64,000 nt of DNA, taken from Massilia sp. IC2-278. GTDB lineage: Bacteria > Pseudomonadota > Gammaproteobacteria > Burkholderiales > Burkholderiaceae_D. A program made the translations under genes and the position numbers. Below, piece after piece: positions 56,801 to 64,000 of this stretch. Numbering within the stretch: the first letter of the stretch is position 1; every line of letters starts with the position of its first letter. The DNA is taken from the NCBI RefSeq assembly GCF_020708045.1, contig NZ_JAJFES010000018.1:20959-84958 (forward strand), written 5' to 3'. The notes beneath the pieces were generated by a model. The model worked only from the letters and a program-made list of their open reading frames with translations. It ran no database searches and was not told the DNA's origin.

Positions 56801-57013
56801 CGGGCGGTCCTGATGACGGCGCTGGTGGCCTCGCTCGGCTTCCTGCCGATGGCGCTGGCGACCAGTACCGGCGCCGAGGTGCAGCGGCCGCTGGCAACCG
56901 TGGTGATCGGCGGGATCCTGTCGTCGACCGCCTTGACCTTGCTGATCCTGCCGGCCTTGTACACCTGGGTGCATGGGGTAAAGGGCAGGCGCCGGAACGT
57001 GAACCTGAGGTAA
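53870..57013 (+). CDS. czcA: CzcA-like heavy-metal RND pump
   Basis: A 1047-residue inner-membrane proton-driven pump of the HME-RND family. It has the family start (FAIARRWLVVFAALCLAGLGAY, RLPIDAVPDITNVQVQINT), 12 predicted helices and the transmembrane-4 motif DFGIIVDGAVVIVEN (about 400-415). That motif has a single Asp pair of the type found in Co/Zn/Cd pumps (CzcA) and differs from the Cu/Ag pumps. Ion specificity among Zn, Co, Cd and Ni is not settled by sequence alone. No czcD or czcRS gene is in the window. Confidence 0.92.
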   Translation: MFQQLIAFAIARRWLVVFAALCLAGLGAYHYGRLPIDAVPDITNVQVQINTGAPGYSPLEVEQRITFPIETVMSGLPGLEQTRSLSKYGLSQVTVVFEDGTDIYFARQLVNERLQGARAALPPGLEPGMGPTATGLGEIFYWTVEAKEGARKPDGTPYTPQDLREIQDWIVAPQLRGVPGVTEVNTIGGYLKEYQVAPNMERLAAHGLSLATLVNAIDRNNASAGAGYIERGGEQFVVRTPGQVKSLDEIRNIVLDVVEGAPIHVDDVAEVQYGRELRTGAATENGREVVLGAVFMLIGENSRAVAEAARSKLALVNRSLPAGVQALPVYDRSVLVNKAIATVRNNLVEGALLVVAILFLFLGNLRAALITALVIPLTMLMVFTGMVQAGVSANLMSLGALDFGIIVDGAVVIVENCIRRLGLAQAARGKVLTREERFAEVAAAALEARRPLLFGQLIIMTVYLPIFALSGIEGRMFHPMAITVVMALAAAMILSVTFVPAAVALFVNKAVPEHENRIMDHARGLYRRMLDWVLRNRPVALSFALLSVLLSGVLATRLGTEFAPNLDEGDLAVLTMRIPGTSLSQSVAMQQQLESALLKEFPEIERVFARIGTSEVATDPMPPNAADSYIMLRPRAQWPQPRKTHAQLVDAITEAANRIPGNSYEFSQPIQLRFNELISGVRSDVAVKVFGDDTEAMEATARQVARVLNGVRGAVEVKVEQTEGLPALTLTVDRIKAARYGLNVADVQDVFGTLVGGRDVGMVFEGDRRFAITVRLPEGPRNDIDSLRQLPIALPPVNGHAASIPLSEIGTLAFVPEANQVSRENGKRRIVVTANVRERDLGSFVGELDAALAKVKLPAGTWLSLGGQFENLQAASKRLGLVIPAALALVFALLYLMFNSVKDGLLVFSGIPFAMTGGVLALWLRGLPLSISAAAGFIALSGVAVLNGLVMISFVRGLREQGHGPERAMREGAEVRLRAVLMTALVASLGFLPMALATSTGAEVQRPLATVVIGGILSSTALTLLILPALYTWVHGVKGRRRNVNLR

Positions 57014-57024
57014 TGTGAAACTGT

Positions 57025-57050
57025 GCACCGGCGAGGGGGAGCGCCGGTGC
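57025..57050 (+). terminator. Hairpin after czcA
   Basis: A 9-bp stem (GCACCGGCG at 57025-57033 with CGCCGGTGC at 57042-57050) lies 12 bases past the czcA stop. No T-run follows, so it may stabilise the transcript end or rely on Rho. The rest of the gap to 57269 holds nothing I can support. Confidence 0.5.
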
Positions 57051-57269
57051 TCCCCTGGTTAGATTGCCTGCTGATCAGCGCGCGTTCATGGTTCTGCCGG
57101 CGGAAGTGAAAGCCATGGATAACCAGCTTCTATACGTGCAGGGACACCGTACGCTCGGATGTAGCGGAAAACCGCTTGTAGCGGCGGAGCACTGTCGGGG
57201 CAGAGCTGGATATCTTGTGACCAACAATACTCAGCTGCCGGACTCACAGGCGACCACGCCGCGATGAGG

Positions 57270-58073
57270 TCACGTCCCGAGCGTAACGTCCTTCTCGACT
57301 ATTTTGCCTTGACGGCTCAGCTTGATATTAACGCTCTGCCCGCGCTTCGTGTCGAGGAGGGTGTTCATCGATTCCGGCGTCGTCACCACGTGGTTGTCGA
57401 TACTGAGGATGATGTCGCCTACAAGCAGGTCCGCCTCGTATGCAGCGGAGCCATCGACGACAGCACGAATGACCAAGCCTTTGTTCGTCTGCATCTGGGC
57501 ACGTTCCTCATCGTTCAGGGCGCGCGTATTCACGCCAAGCACCAGTCGCTGCTTGATGAAGAAGGCTGCGCCATAGCCGGTATGATTGACCGTGACGGGG
57601 ATGATGCTCGTCTGGGTGCCATGAATGGTAGTGGTCGAGTTGCCAACGGCCGTGGCGGTGCCGCCGCTGCCGTACACCGTGGCTGTCCCACTTGTGTACG
57701 CGGTAGTCGTGGTCGGCAACGTGAGCGGTATGTGGGTCGTGGAGGAACCCCGATGCACTGGCTCGGCGATGACGACGAGATCGGCGCCGACTGCCCGTGC
57801 TTGCTTGATGGCGGCCGCGTCCGACTCGCCGCGGTTACTGGTAAAGCTAGCGACGCCGATTACCCCATAGCCGCGCCGGTTATAGGCGTTAAAGAATGCG
57901 TCGTCAGCTTTGCCCGAAGTGCGTTCCACCAGCGGTTCGGCTGGTGGAGGGTTCGCGCGCAGCGCAGCGATACGTTCCGGGGTCATTCCCGTTGCGGCGC
58001 GGTAGGTGCTTTGATAGCCGCTGGCGCAACCCGCGAGCAGTATGGCGGTAGCGAGTGAGGAAAGAAAGCGCAT
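57270..58073 (-). CDS. Lipoprotein with C-terminal PDZ domain
   Basis: A 267-residue lipoprotein (lipobox ILLAGC, Cys near 16). The middle contains a strand-rich domain (GYGVIGVASFTSNRGESDAAAIKQARAVGADLVVIAEP) and a Thr/Ser-rich linker. The C-terminal 80 residues form a PDZ domain (NKGLVIRAVVDGSAAYEADLLVGDIILSIDN in part). No protease domain is present, so the PDZ probably binds peptides. The GC content is slightly lower than in neighbouring genes. An upstream start at 58097 would also be in frame. Confidence 0.7.
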   Translation of the reverse strand: MRFLSSLATAILLAGCASGYQSTYRAATGMTPERIAALRANPPPAEPLVERTSGKADDAFFNAYNRRGYGVIGVASFTSNRGESDAAAIKQARAVGADLVVIAEPVHRGSSTTHIPLTLPTTTTAYTSGTATVYGSGGTATAVGNSTTTIHGTQTSIIPVTVNHTGYGAAFFIKQRLVLGVNTRALNDEERAQMQTNKGLVIRAVVDGSAAYEADLLVGDIILSIDNHVVTTPESMNTLLDTKRGQSVNIKLSRQGKIVEKDVTLGT

Positions 58074-58580
58074 GGATACGAAAATACTCGGCTTCATCGG
58101 ATCGTATATGTTATTCAAAGTGCCAAAGTGATAATAGTAATGCCATTAAGAAATGTCGGCAATTGTTGCTTGCAAGTGTGTCGATTGCGCCACGACCAGC
58201 CTATCAGAGTGGGGCAGCGATTGTCTCAGGCGTGGAAAACCTTTCCCACAGCTTGCTTTTGCTTCTAGGCGTTCAGAAATATGCGACGACTTTTATCATG
58301 CCCAGAACATGCAATTTCTCGTCGCAATACAAGATCCGGAAGACCTTCAGCTCAGTATCCAAGCTCTTGCAGATGGCGAGGCATGAAACGGAGCTGGCCA
58401 GCTCACCGCCGACGCATAGGCGCTCTTGCCAGGTAGTATCACTGATCCTTCAACGAATGCGTGGGCGGCTATCCATGGCTGGCGGCGGAACATGAGGGCT
58501 GCGCGTGTTTATCGCGTGCATCTTCGTTAATGTCAAACCTCGCTGTATTCATTGAAATATCCGCCGGCTGCTGTCTGCCT
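58074..58580. other. Gene-poor, lower-GC region
   Basis: About 500 bases with lower GC than the rest of the window. Short plus-strand frames exist (58055-58495, 58153-58386), but they lack a ribosome site, a recognisable domain or typical third-position GC. I see no repeat or RNA structure. It may be a decayed gene or acquired DNA. Confidence 0.4.
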
Positions 58581-58817
58581 TTATGGCAAATTCAAATCCA
58601 TGCCCAGCTTCGTGGCAAGGAGCCAGGTGCCGTACACCAGGACCAGCACCAATGCCACGAAGATGACAGCGATCTTGACGGCCGTGCGCAGCACCGCGCG
58701 CCGCTCGGTATGCCTGCCTTTCTTCCCCTGGTCGTAGTGCCACTTGATGGCGAAGAACATCCCCGTGCCGAGCACGAGGAATTTAAATGCAAAGGCGAGT
58801 ATCGGGAACCATTCCAT
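58581..58817 (-). CDS. Hypothetical two-helix membrane protein
   Basis: A 78-residue protein with two membrane segments (LAFAFKFLVLGTGMFFAI and IAVIFVALVLVLVYGTWLLA) separated by a basic loop (QGKKGRHTERRAVLR). The composition and topology look genuine. No family recognised. It is divergent from the MocR-type gene, so the regulator could control it, as MocR proteins often control their divergent neighbour. Confidence 0.6.
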   Translation of the reverse strand: MEWFPILAFAFKFLVLGTGMFFAIKWHYDQGKKGRHTERRAVLRTAVKIAVIFVALVLVLVYGTWLLATKLGMDLNLP

Positions 58818-58949
58818 GATGTGTGTATTTCCAGGCTATGTTGACGCTATCTATCGTGCGCAGCACCACGGCGGCTGGCGTGGAACGGTGGTGGTGCTGC
58901 CTATTTCGGGACATACTACGCAAAAGCAATCTCCATACATCGAGACAAA

Positions 58950-60350
58950 TTGTCCCAGTTGAAAACCATACAAGATGAAAATCCGCCAGGCTGGCTGCCG
59001 CGCCTGGCTGCGCGCGCCGGGCCGCGTTTCCTGCAGATTGCCGATGCCTTGCAGGCGGCGGTGGCGGATGGCTCCTTGAGGCCGGGCGACCGCCTGCCGC
59101 CGCAGCGCCAGCTGGCGGCCCAGCTGCAGGTCGACCTGACGACGGTTACGCGCGCCTACGACGAAGCGCGGCGCCGCAACCTGCTGGAGGGCCGCGGCGC
59201 ACGCGGGACCTACGTCGCGGCGCCGAAAGTCGAATTGAACGCGATCCTCGACCTGAGCATGAACACCCCGCCACCGCCGGACGGCGTGGACTTCGACGAC
59301 ATGCTGAAGCAGGGCCTGTCCCAGGTCTTGATGCGGGCAGACAATGCATCGCTGATGACCTATCACCTGGGCGGCGGAAGCGATTCCGACCGCAAGGCCG
59401 GCGCTGCCTGGCTGGCGCCGATGTTCGGACAGCTCGATGCCGCGCAGGTGCTGGTCTGCCCGGGGGCGCAGGCAGCGATCGCCGCCCTGTTCCTTGCGCT
59501 GACGGAGCCGGGCGATGTGATCCTGGCCGAGCCGATGAGTTATCCCGGCCTGCGCGCCGCCGCGGTCCAGTTCGGCCGGCGCATCCTTGCGGTGGAAGCG
59601 GACCGGCACGGGATGCTGCCGGCGATGTTCGAGGAAGCCTGCCGCCGGCACCAGCCACGGCTGGTCTACCTGAATCCGACCTTGCAGAACCCGACCGCAA
59701 TCACCATGCCGGAACGCCGGCGCAAGGAGCTTGCTAGTATCGCCAGGCGCTGCCAGGTGCGCATTGTCGAGGACGACCCCTACTGGCTGCTGGCCGAGGC
59801 CCCGCCGCCGCCGATTGCCGCGTTTGCGCCGGACCAGGTGGTCTACATTTCCACCCTGTCGAAATGCCTGACGCCCGGTTTGCGGGTCGCCTTCGTGTTG
59901 GTACGCGACCCGCTCGAGCGCGAACGTTTCCTGGTAGCGCTCAGGTCATTCGCGCTGATGGCGGCGCCGCTGACGGCCGCACTGGCCACCCAGTGGATAC
60001 TCGACGGTTCGGCCGGACGCCTGCTGGAGGGGGTACGCACCGAGGCGCGCCTGCGCCACCGGATGGCGCGCGATATCCTGGCGGGGCGCTACAGCGGCGC
60101 GGGCGACGGCCTGCATGTATGGCTCGGGTTGCCGGGATACTGGGCTTCCGCCCAGCTTGCGCGTGCGGCCGCCAGCGAGGGCATCGCCGTCACGCCGGCC
60201 GAGGCCTTCGCGACAGGGGAGGTTTCGGTGAATGCCATCCGGATTTCGCTGGGGAGCATCCAGGACCGCGCACGCTTGCAGGCCAGCCTGCAACGGCTGT
60301 CGCACCTGCTTGCGCGGCGGCCCGAGCCGTTCAGCGCTGCCGTGGTGTGA
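58950..60350 (+). CDS. MocR/PdxR-type regulator (GntR HTH plus aminotransferase fold)
   Basis: A 466-residue regulator. The N-terminal GntR winged helix (about residues 25-90: RPGDRLPPQRQLAAQLQVDLTTVTRAYDEARRRNL is its core) is joined to a fold-type I aminotransferase domain (about 120-460). The PLP lysine lies in YISTLSKCLTPGLR. Such proteins sense PLP or an amino acid. No in-frame ATG precedes the DNA-binding domain, so the start is the TTG at 58950 or at 58959. It may regulate itself and the divergent 78-residue membrane protein gene. Confidence 0.85.
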   Translation: MSQLKTIQDENPPGWLPRLAARAGPRFLQIADALQAAVADGSLRPGDRLPPQRQLAAQLQVDLTTVTRAYDEARRRNLLEGRGARGTYVAAPKVELNAILDLSMNTPPPPDGVDFDDMLKQGLSQVLMRADNASLMTYHLGGGSDSDRKAGAAWLAPMFGQLDAAQVLVCPGAQAAIAALFLALTEPGDVILAEPMSYPGLRAAAVQFGRRILAVEADRHGMLPAMFEEACRRHQPRLVYLNPTLQNPTAITMPERRRKELASIARRCQVRIVEDDPYWLLAEAPPPPIAAFAPDQVVYISTLSKCLTPGLRVAFVLVRDPLERERFLVALRSFALMAAPLTAALATQWILDGSAGRLLEGVRTEARLRHRMARDILAGRYSGAGDGLHVWLGLPGYWASAQLARAAASEGIAVTPAEAFATGEVSVNAIRISLGSIQDRARLQASLQRLSHLLARRPEPFSAAVV

Positions 60351-60364
60351 CAGGATGGGGGCGT

Positions 60365-60958
60365 CTACCTGGACGCCTGCACCGTCGCCAGCGCCATCTT
60401 GATCATCCCCGCGACCACCTTGCGCAACTCCGGCAGGTTGTCCGCCGACGCCTTCACGCCGGTGGTGGCCACCCGCAGGATGTAGGCGATTTCGCGCGCG
60501 CTCATCACCTTCTTGCCGTGCATGGCCGGCGCCAGCACCGCTTCCAGCTGCCGCTCCAGGTGGGCATAGATATCGGCCAGCGCCTCAGGCGCATAGCTGC
60601 CGCAATTGGCCAGCAGGTCGATGCCGTTCGGCGAATCGATCACCGACGCCGCCGGCGCCACGACCCAGATATCGAACAGGCAGGCCAGCTGCGCTGCCAG
60701 GCCGCGCGCAAGCGGAAGCTGCTCGGCGGTGGCCGCTTCGTTGCGCATGCGCTGGCGCCGCACCAGCGCGGAGAATACGGCTTCCTTGTTCGCGAACGCG
60801 GCGTACAGGGTCGGGCGCGACATCGCGCTCGCATCGGCGATATCGCTCATGCTGACCTTGCGGTAGCCGTGGCGGTAGAACAAATCAAACGCCGCATCGA
60901 GGATGCGTTCTTCTTTTGCTTCCATTCTTGCTCTTCGGGTAAAACGTTCAAACGACAT
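60365..60958 (-). CDS. TetR/AcrR-family repressor
   Basis: A 197-residue regulator with a TetR helix-turn-helix (about residues 15-60; ILDAAFDLFYRHGYRKVSMSDIA, then TLYAAFANKEAVF) and a C-terminal domain from about 85 (AQLACLFDIWVV, AREIAYILRVATTGVKA). It is divergent from an alcohol dehydrogenase gene, and a perfect inverted repeat lies between them (60966-60984), so it probably represses both. Start at 60958 or 60925. Confidence 0.88.
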   Translation of the reverse strand: MSFERFTRRARMEAKEERILDAAFDLFYRHGYRKVSMSDIADASAMSRPTLYAAFANKEAVFSALVRRQRMRNEAATAEQLPLARGLAAQLACLFDIWVVAPAASVIDSPNGIDLLANCGSYAPEALADIYAHLERQLEAVLAPAMHGKKVMSAREIAYILRVATTGVKASADNLPELRKVVAGMIKMALATVQASR

Positions 60959-60965
60959 GTTTACA

Positions 60966-60984
60966 GTTTACAAAATGTGTAAAC
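60966..60984. promoter_or_regulatory. TetR-type operator GTTTACA-N5-TGTAAAC
   Basis: A perfect 7-bp inverted repeat (60966-60972 and 60978-60984) with a five-base centre, just upstream of the tetR start and 55 bases before the dehydrogenase start. Half-copies (TGTTTACAG at 60958-60966) adjoin. Length and position suit a TetR dimer. Confidence 0.7.
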
Positions 60985-61039
60985 CTGTTAGGATGCTTAC
61001 AGAAATCATCAAGTGTAAATCCCCGAGGAGGAGAAGTCC

Positions 61040-62149
61040 ATGCGCACGTCCACACCCCATCCCGCCGCCGGCACGACCACGGCCGCCTATGCCGCCCTGG
61101 AACGCGGCGGTCCGCTCGTCCCCTGGCAGTTCGAGCGCCGCGCGCCGCGTCCCGACGACGTGGCGGTGCGAGTACTGTATTGCGGCGTCTGCCACAGCGA
61201 TATCCACTCGATCGGGGAGTGGGGCCAGTCCTTCCCGCTGGTGCCCGGCCACGAGATCGTGGGCGAGGTCACGGCGCTCGGCGCCAATGTCGGCGGCTTT
61301 GCAGTCGGCGACCTGGGCATGATCGGCGTGATCGTCGATTCCTGCCGTGCCTGCGAGCCCTGCCGGCACGGCATGGAAATCTACTGCCGCGAGTTTCCGG
61401 TGCAGACCTTCGACGGCGTCGACCGCATCGACGGCACCCGCACCCGCGGCGGCTACTCGGCGCACTATGTGGCGGACCAACGCTTTGTCTACCACCTGCC
61501 GAAGGGGCTCGACCCGGCCGCCGCCGCACCGCTGCTGTGCGCCGGCGTGACGACCTATTCGCCGCTGCGCCACTGGAAGGTGGGGCCGGGCATGACGGTG
61601 GGCGTGGTCGGCATCGGCGGACTCGGCCACCTGGCCATCAAGTTTGCCCGTGCGATGGGCGCGCACGTGGTCGCGTTCACGACGTCGCCGAAGAAGGTCG
61701 AGGCGGCGCTGGCGCTGGGTGCGCACGAAGTCGTGCTGTCGACCGATGCCGGGCAAATGGCAGCGCAGGCATACCGCTTCGATTTCATTCTCGATACGGT
61801 GTCGGCCACCTATCCGATGACGCCGATGATCGCGGCGCTGAAACTGGACGCCACCCTGTGCTCGCTCGGGATTCCGGACAGCTTCGACTTTGCGCCGTTG
61901 ATGCTGACCATGGGCCGCCGCCGGCTGGCCAGTTCGGGCGCCGCGGGCACGGCGGACACGCACGAGATGCTCGCCTTTTGCGCCGAGCATGGCATCGTGG
62001 CGGACATCGAGCTGATTGCGATGGACCAGATCAACGGGGCCTTGCAGCGGCTGGAGAAGGGCGAGGTGTACTACCGCTTCGTGATCGACATGGGCACGAT
62101 CAGCGCGGGTCGAGGTAAGGCGCCAGCAATTCCTGCACCCACTCCATGA
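61040..62149 (+). CDS. Zinc-dependent NAD(P) alcohol dehydrogenase (YahK/AdhC-like)
   Basis: A 369-residue medium-chain dehydrogenase. The catalytic zinc site begins with CGVCHSDIH (near residue 48) and GHE (near 70), the structural zinc has four Cys in CRACEPCRHGMEIYC, and the cofactor loop is GIGGLGHLAIK. Order and spacing match the YahK/cinnamyl-alcohol-type aldehyde reductases, usually NADPH-dependent. A GGAGGAG ribosome site precedes the ATG. Its last 50 bases overlap the end of the convergent LysR gene. Likely induced by an aldehyde or alcohol through the TetR protein. Confidence 0.9.
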   Translation: MRTSTPHPAAGTTTAAYAALERGGPLVPWQFERRAPRPDDVAVRVLYCGVCHSDIHSIGEWGQSFPLVPGHEIVGEVTALGANVGGFAVGDLGMIGVIVDSCRACEPCRHGMEIYCREFPVQTFDGVDRIDGTRTRGGYSAHYVADQRFVYHLPKGLDPAAAAPLLCAGVTTYSPLRHWKVGPGMTVGVVGIGGLGHLAIKFARAMGAHVVAFTTSPKKVEAALALGAHEVVLSTDAGQMAAQAYRFDFILDTVSATYPMTPMIAALKLDATLCSLGIPDSFDFAPLMLTMGRRRLASSGAAGTADTHEMLAFCAEHGIVADIELIAMDQINGALQRLEKGEVYYRFVIDMGTISAGRGKAPAIPAPTP

Positions 62150-63005
62150 AGGCGAGGGTACGCGCCGGCACGTAGCGGCGCGAGGGATACACGAAGGCGA
62201 CCGGCATCGGCTCGGGCCGGAAGTCCGGCAATACATCGACCAGTTCGCCGCTGTCGAGGTAGGCGCGGATGCCCACGTCCGGCGCCTGGATCAGGCCGAG
62301 GCCGGCGCGACAGGCGGCCTCGAAGCAGGCGGTGCCGTTCACGGTGAGCATGCCGCCGACCGGCGCCAGCCGGGTGCGCTCGCCGTCGAACCATTCCCAT
62401 ACCGGGGCGCTGCCGCCCAGCAGGGCGTCGTAATGGACGATGCGGTGCCGGGCCAGGTCGGCCAGCGTGCGCGGCGTGCCGAATGCCTCGAGATAGGCCG
62501 GGCTGGCGCAGTTGACCATGCGGTAGCTGCCCAGCGGACGCGCGACCAGGCTGGAATCGGCCAATGGGCCGGAGCGCAGCACGCAATCGAAGCCTTCGCG
62601 CACCACGTCGACGCGGCGGTCGGTGGTGCTGAGGTTGATCTCCAGGCGCGGGTGGCGCGCCATGAATTCCTTCAGGCGCGGCAGCACGATCCTGGCGGCG
62701 ATGCCGACCGTCAGGTCGACGCGCAGGCGTCCGGTCAAGCCATCGGCATCGCCGTCGAACATGGCGCCGAGCTCATCGAACTCGTCGAGCAGGTCGCGGC
62801 TGCGCGCGTAGAAGGCAGCGCCTTCCTGGGTCAGCTTCACACGGCGCGTGGTCCGCTGCAGCAGGCGCACGCCGAAGTCTTCTTCCAGCTCGCGCACGTT
62901 GGCCGACACGGTCGTGTTCGGTAAGCCGAGCTGCTGGGCCGCGCCGCTGAAGCTTTCCAGCTCGGCGACCTTCAGGAAGATGCGAATGGGGTCGAGTTTG
63001 TTCAT
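62100..63005 (-). CDS. LysR-family transcriptional regulator
   Basis: A 301-residue regulator. The N-terminal winged helix (about 1-60: MNKLDPIRIFLKVAELESFSGAAQQLGLPNTTVSANVREL in part) and periplasmic-binding-like effector domain (about 90-295) are typical. It belongs to the group with RTTRRVKLTQEGAAFY. It is divergent from an SDR gene, which it probably controls. The start at MNKLDPIRIF fits the family better than upstream starts. The C-terminal coding end overlaps the alcohol dehydrogenase gene by 50 bases, tail to tail. Confidence 0.9.
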   Translation of the reverse strand: MNKLDPIRIFLKVAELESFSGAAQQLGLPNTTVSANVRELEEDFGVRLLQRTTRRVKLTQEGAAFYARSRDLLDEFDELGAMFDGDADGLTGRLRVDLTVGIAARIVLPRLKEFMARHPRLEINLSTTDRRVDVVREGFDCVLRSGPLADSSLVARPLGSYRMVNCASPAYLEAFGTPRTLADLARHRIVHYDALLGGSAPVWEWFDGERTRLAPVGGMLTVNGTACFEAACRAGLGLIQAPDVGIRAYLDSGELVDVLPDFRPEPMPVAFVYPSRRYVPARTLAFMEWVQELLAPYLDPR

Positions 63006-63109
63006 CCTTGGATTATGCAAAATATTCGCAGAATGCATGCAAATTTCGCCAGTTTATCCATGTGGGATGCAAAAATATACTGGCTGCTCATTCAATGAAG
63101 GAGCCCAGC

Positions 63110-63865
63110 ATGATCCAACGTATCGCACTCATCACCGGCGGCAGCCGCGGCCTCGGACGCAGCATGGCGCTGCACCTGGCGCAGGCCGGCGTCGACATCG
63201 TCTTCACCTACCAGCGCAACGCGGCCGCGGCGCAGGAAGTCGCCGCGCGCATCGAGGCCCTGGGCCGCTGCGCCGCCGCGCTGCAACTCGACACCGGCGA
63301 CAGCGCCGGCTTTGCCGCCTTTGCCGGCCAGGTGCGCGCCACCCTGGCCGAGTGGGGCGCGGAGCGTTTCGATATCCTGGTGAACAACGCCGGCGCCGGC
63401 CTGCACACGCCGCTGCTGGACGTCACCGAGGCGCAGTTCGACAGCATCGTCGCCATGCACATGAAATCGGTCGTGTTCCTGACGCCGCTCCTGCTGCCGC
63501 TGCTGAACGATGGCGGACGCATCCTGAACGTGTCGAGCGGCCTCACGCGCTTCAGCCTGCCGGGCTATGGCGTGTATGCGGCAGCGAAGGGTGCGGTCGA
63601 GGTGCTGACCCGCTACCAGGCACGCGAGTTCGCCGGGCGCGGCATCACGGTGAACACGCTGGCGCCAGGCGCTATCGAGACCGACTTCGGCGGCGGCGCG
63701 GTGCGCGACAATCCCGAGCTGAACCGCATGGTGGCGAGCATGACGGCGCTGGGGCGGGCCGGCCAGCCGGACGACATCGGCGCCGCCGTCGCGGCCCTGC
63801 TGGCCGAGGGCAATGGCTGGATGACCGGGCAGCGTATCGAGGTGTCGGGCGGAATGCTGTTGTAA
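63110..63865 (+). CDS. Short-chain dehydrogenase/reductase
   Basis: A 251-residue SDR oxidoreductase. The cofactor loop TGGSRGLG (near residue 9), NNAG (near 93), the catalytic Ser (NVSSGL) and Tyr-x3-Lys (YAAAK) are present, with a C-terminal GQRIEVSGGML. The YQRN after the second strand suggests NADPH. It is divergent from the LysR gene. The gap between them has several TGCAAA half-sites (63017, 63038, 63068) that could be the LysR site. Substrate unknown. The GAAGGAG site supports the ATG at 63110. Confidence 0.88.
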   Translation: MIQRIALITGGSRGLGRSMALHLAQAGVDIVFTYQRNAAAAQEVAARIEALGRCAAALQLDTGDSAGFAAFAGQVRATLAEWGAERFDILVNNAGAGLHTPLLDVTEAQFDSIVAMHMKSVVFLTPLLLPLLNDGGRILNVSSGLTRFSLPGYGVYAAAKGAVEVLTRYQAREFAGRGITVNTLAPGAIETDFGGGAVRDNPELNRMVASMTALGRAGQPDDIGAAVAALLAEGNGWMTGQRIEVSGGMLL

Positions 63866-63948
63866 CACTGATAAGCCGGGGTCAGGTTGAGAGGGTCCGG
63901 GATTCATGGACATCCAAATAGTGGACAATATGTCCTTGGAGGATTTAC

Positions 63949-64000
63949 ATGACAAATAAGCAGTTGCCATCGAAGCGGGAGATCGTTCCCGCTTCATCGG
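63949..64000 (+). CDS. Start of an unidentified gene, cut by the window end
   Basis: An ATG with a strong TTGGAGG ribosome site opens a frame of 17 codons (MTNKQLPSKREIVPASS) that runs off the window. Upstream, GGACA-ATA-TGTCC (63923-63935) is a perfect palindrome, and GGACAT recurs at 63908. The segment differs in style from the neighbouring genes and might be the left end of an insertion sequence, but I cannot confirm that. A hairpin (GAAGCGGGA/TCCCGCTTC at 63972-63995) lies inside the coding start. Confidence 0.4.
   Translation, partial: MTNKQLPSKREIVPASS

Noticed and set aside
58055..58495. A 146-codon plus-strand frame in the gene-poor region
   Set aside because: No ribosome site, no domain, and overlap with the lipoprotein start; composition does not look coding.
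1..64000. CRISPR arrays, tRNA and rRNA genes
   Set aside because: No regularly spaced direct repeats and no recognisable tRNA or rRNA sequence were found by eye; a tRNAscan-SE and Infernal run would settle this.

Overview
The window looks like chromosomal DNA of a high-GC betaproteobacterium of the Oxalobacteraceae, most probably Massilia or a close relative. This rests on the gene families present (COG4389 'site-specific recombinase', suhB/trmJ divergon, DUF2145, DUF7661, PHA reductase and phasin, many small glycine-zipper and BON lipoproteins) and on short inverted-repeat elements in intergenic DNA. It is inference from sequence; no database was searched. I found no tRNA, rRNA, CRISPR array or prophage.

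Layout. 1-6.2 kb: a small gene behind two LexA-type boxes, then PAP2 phosphatase, metallophosphoesterase, YciH-type factor, a phospholipase-D/cardiolipin synthase and the COG4389 membrane protein. 6.3-9.9 kb: a membrane protein and a large TonB-dependent receptor. 10-30 kb: an unusually dense block of envelope and general-stress genes (two OmpA lipoproteins, an OmpA barrel protein, glycine-zipper proteins, two BON proteins, AsmA, DUF4398, a ferritin-like protein, YqjD/YqjE/YqjK-like proteins, AI-2E-type permease, YihY, a peroxiredoxin-glutaredoxin fusion, MtfA) surrounding one Crp/Fnr-family regulator. 30-46 kb: mainly housekeeping and PHA-related genes (acetoacetyl-CoA reductase, DksA-like, hydroxypyruvate isomerase, RhlE, SuhB, TrmJ, GMC oxidoreductase operon, phasin, TetR, LOG). 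46-50.5 kb: a three-gene operon joining a porin-like protein, a short periplasmic binding protein and a GGDEF-EAL enzyme. 50.9-57 kb: a czcICBA heavy-metal efflux operon. 57-64 kb: PDZ lipoprotein, MocR regulator, a TetR/alcohol dehydrogenase divergon, a LysR/SDR divergon and the first codons of a further gene.

The main discovery candidate is in the 11-29 kb block. A 14-bp inverted repeat, GTGCG-N4-CGCAC, or a one- or two-mismatch version of it, lies upstream of nine transcription units. In each case it sits 22-23 bp before a plausible -10 hexamer, which puts its centre near -41.5. The 5-N4-5 geometry and this position are those of a class II Crp/Fnr activator site. The Crp/Fnr gene at 12617-13348 lies inside the cluster and has a candidate site itself. 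I propose a local envelope-stress regulon driven by this regulator. Sites and spacings were read by eye; binding is untested.

Other regulatory DNA includes tandem LexA-like boxes at 316-350, an FNR/Anr-like box before the PHA reductase, a perfect TetR-type operator at 60966, and two adjacent TGCAAA/TTTGCA palindromes before the GMC operon. Four intergenic elements bounded by inverted repeats (6059, 13356, 34188, 45822) look like dispersed non-coding repeats.
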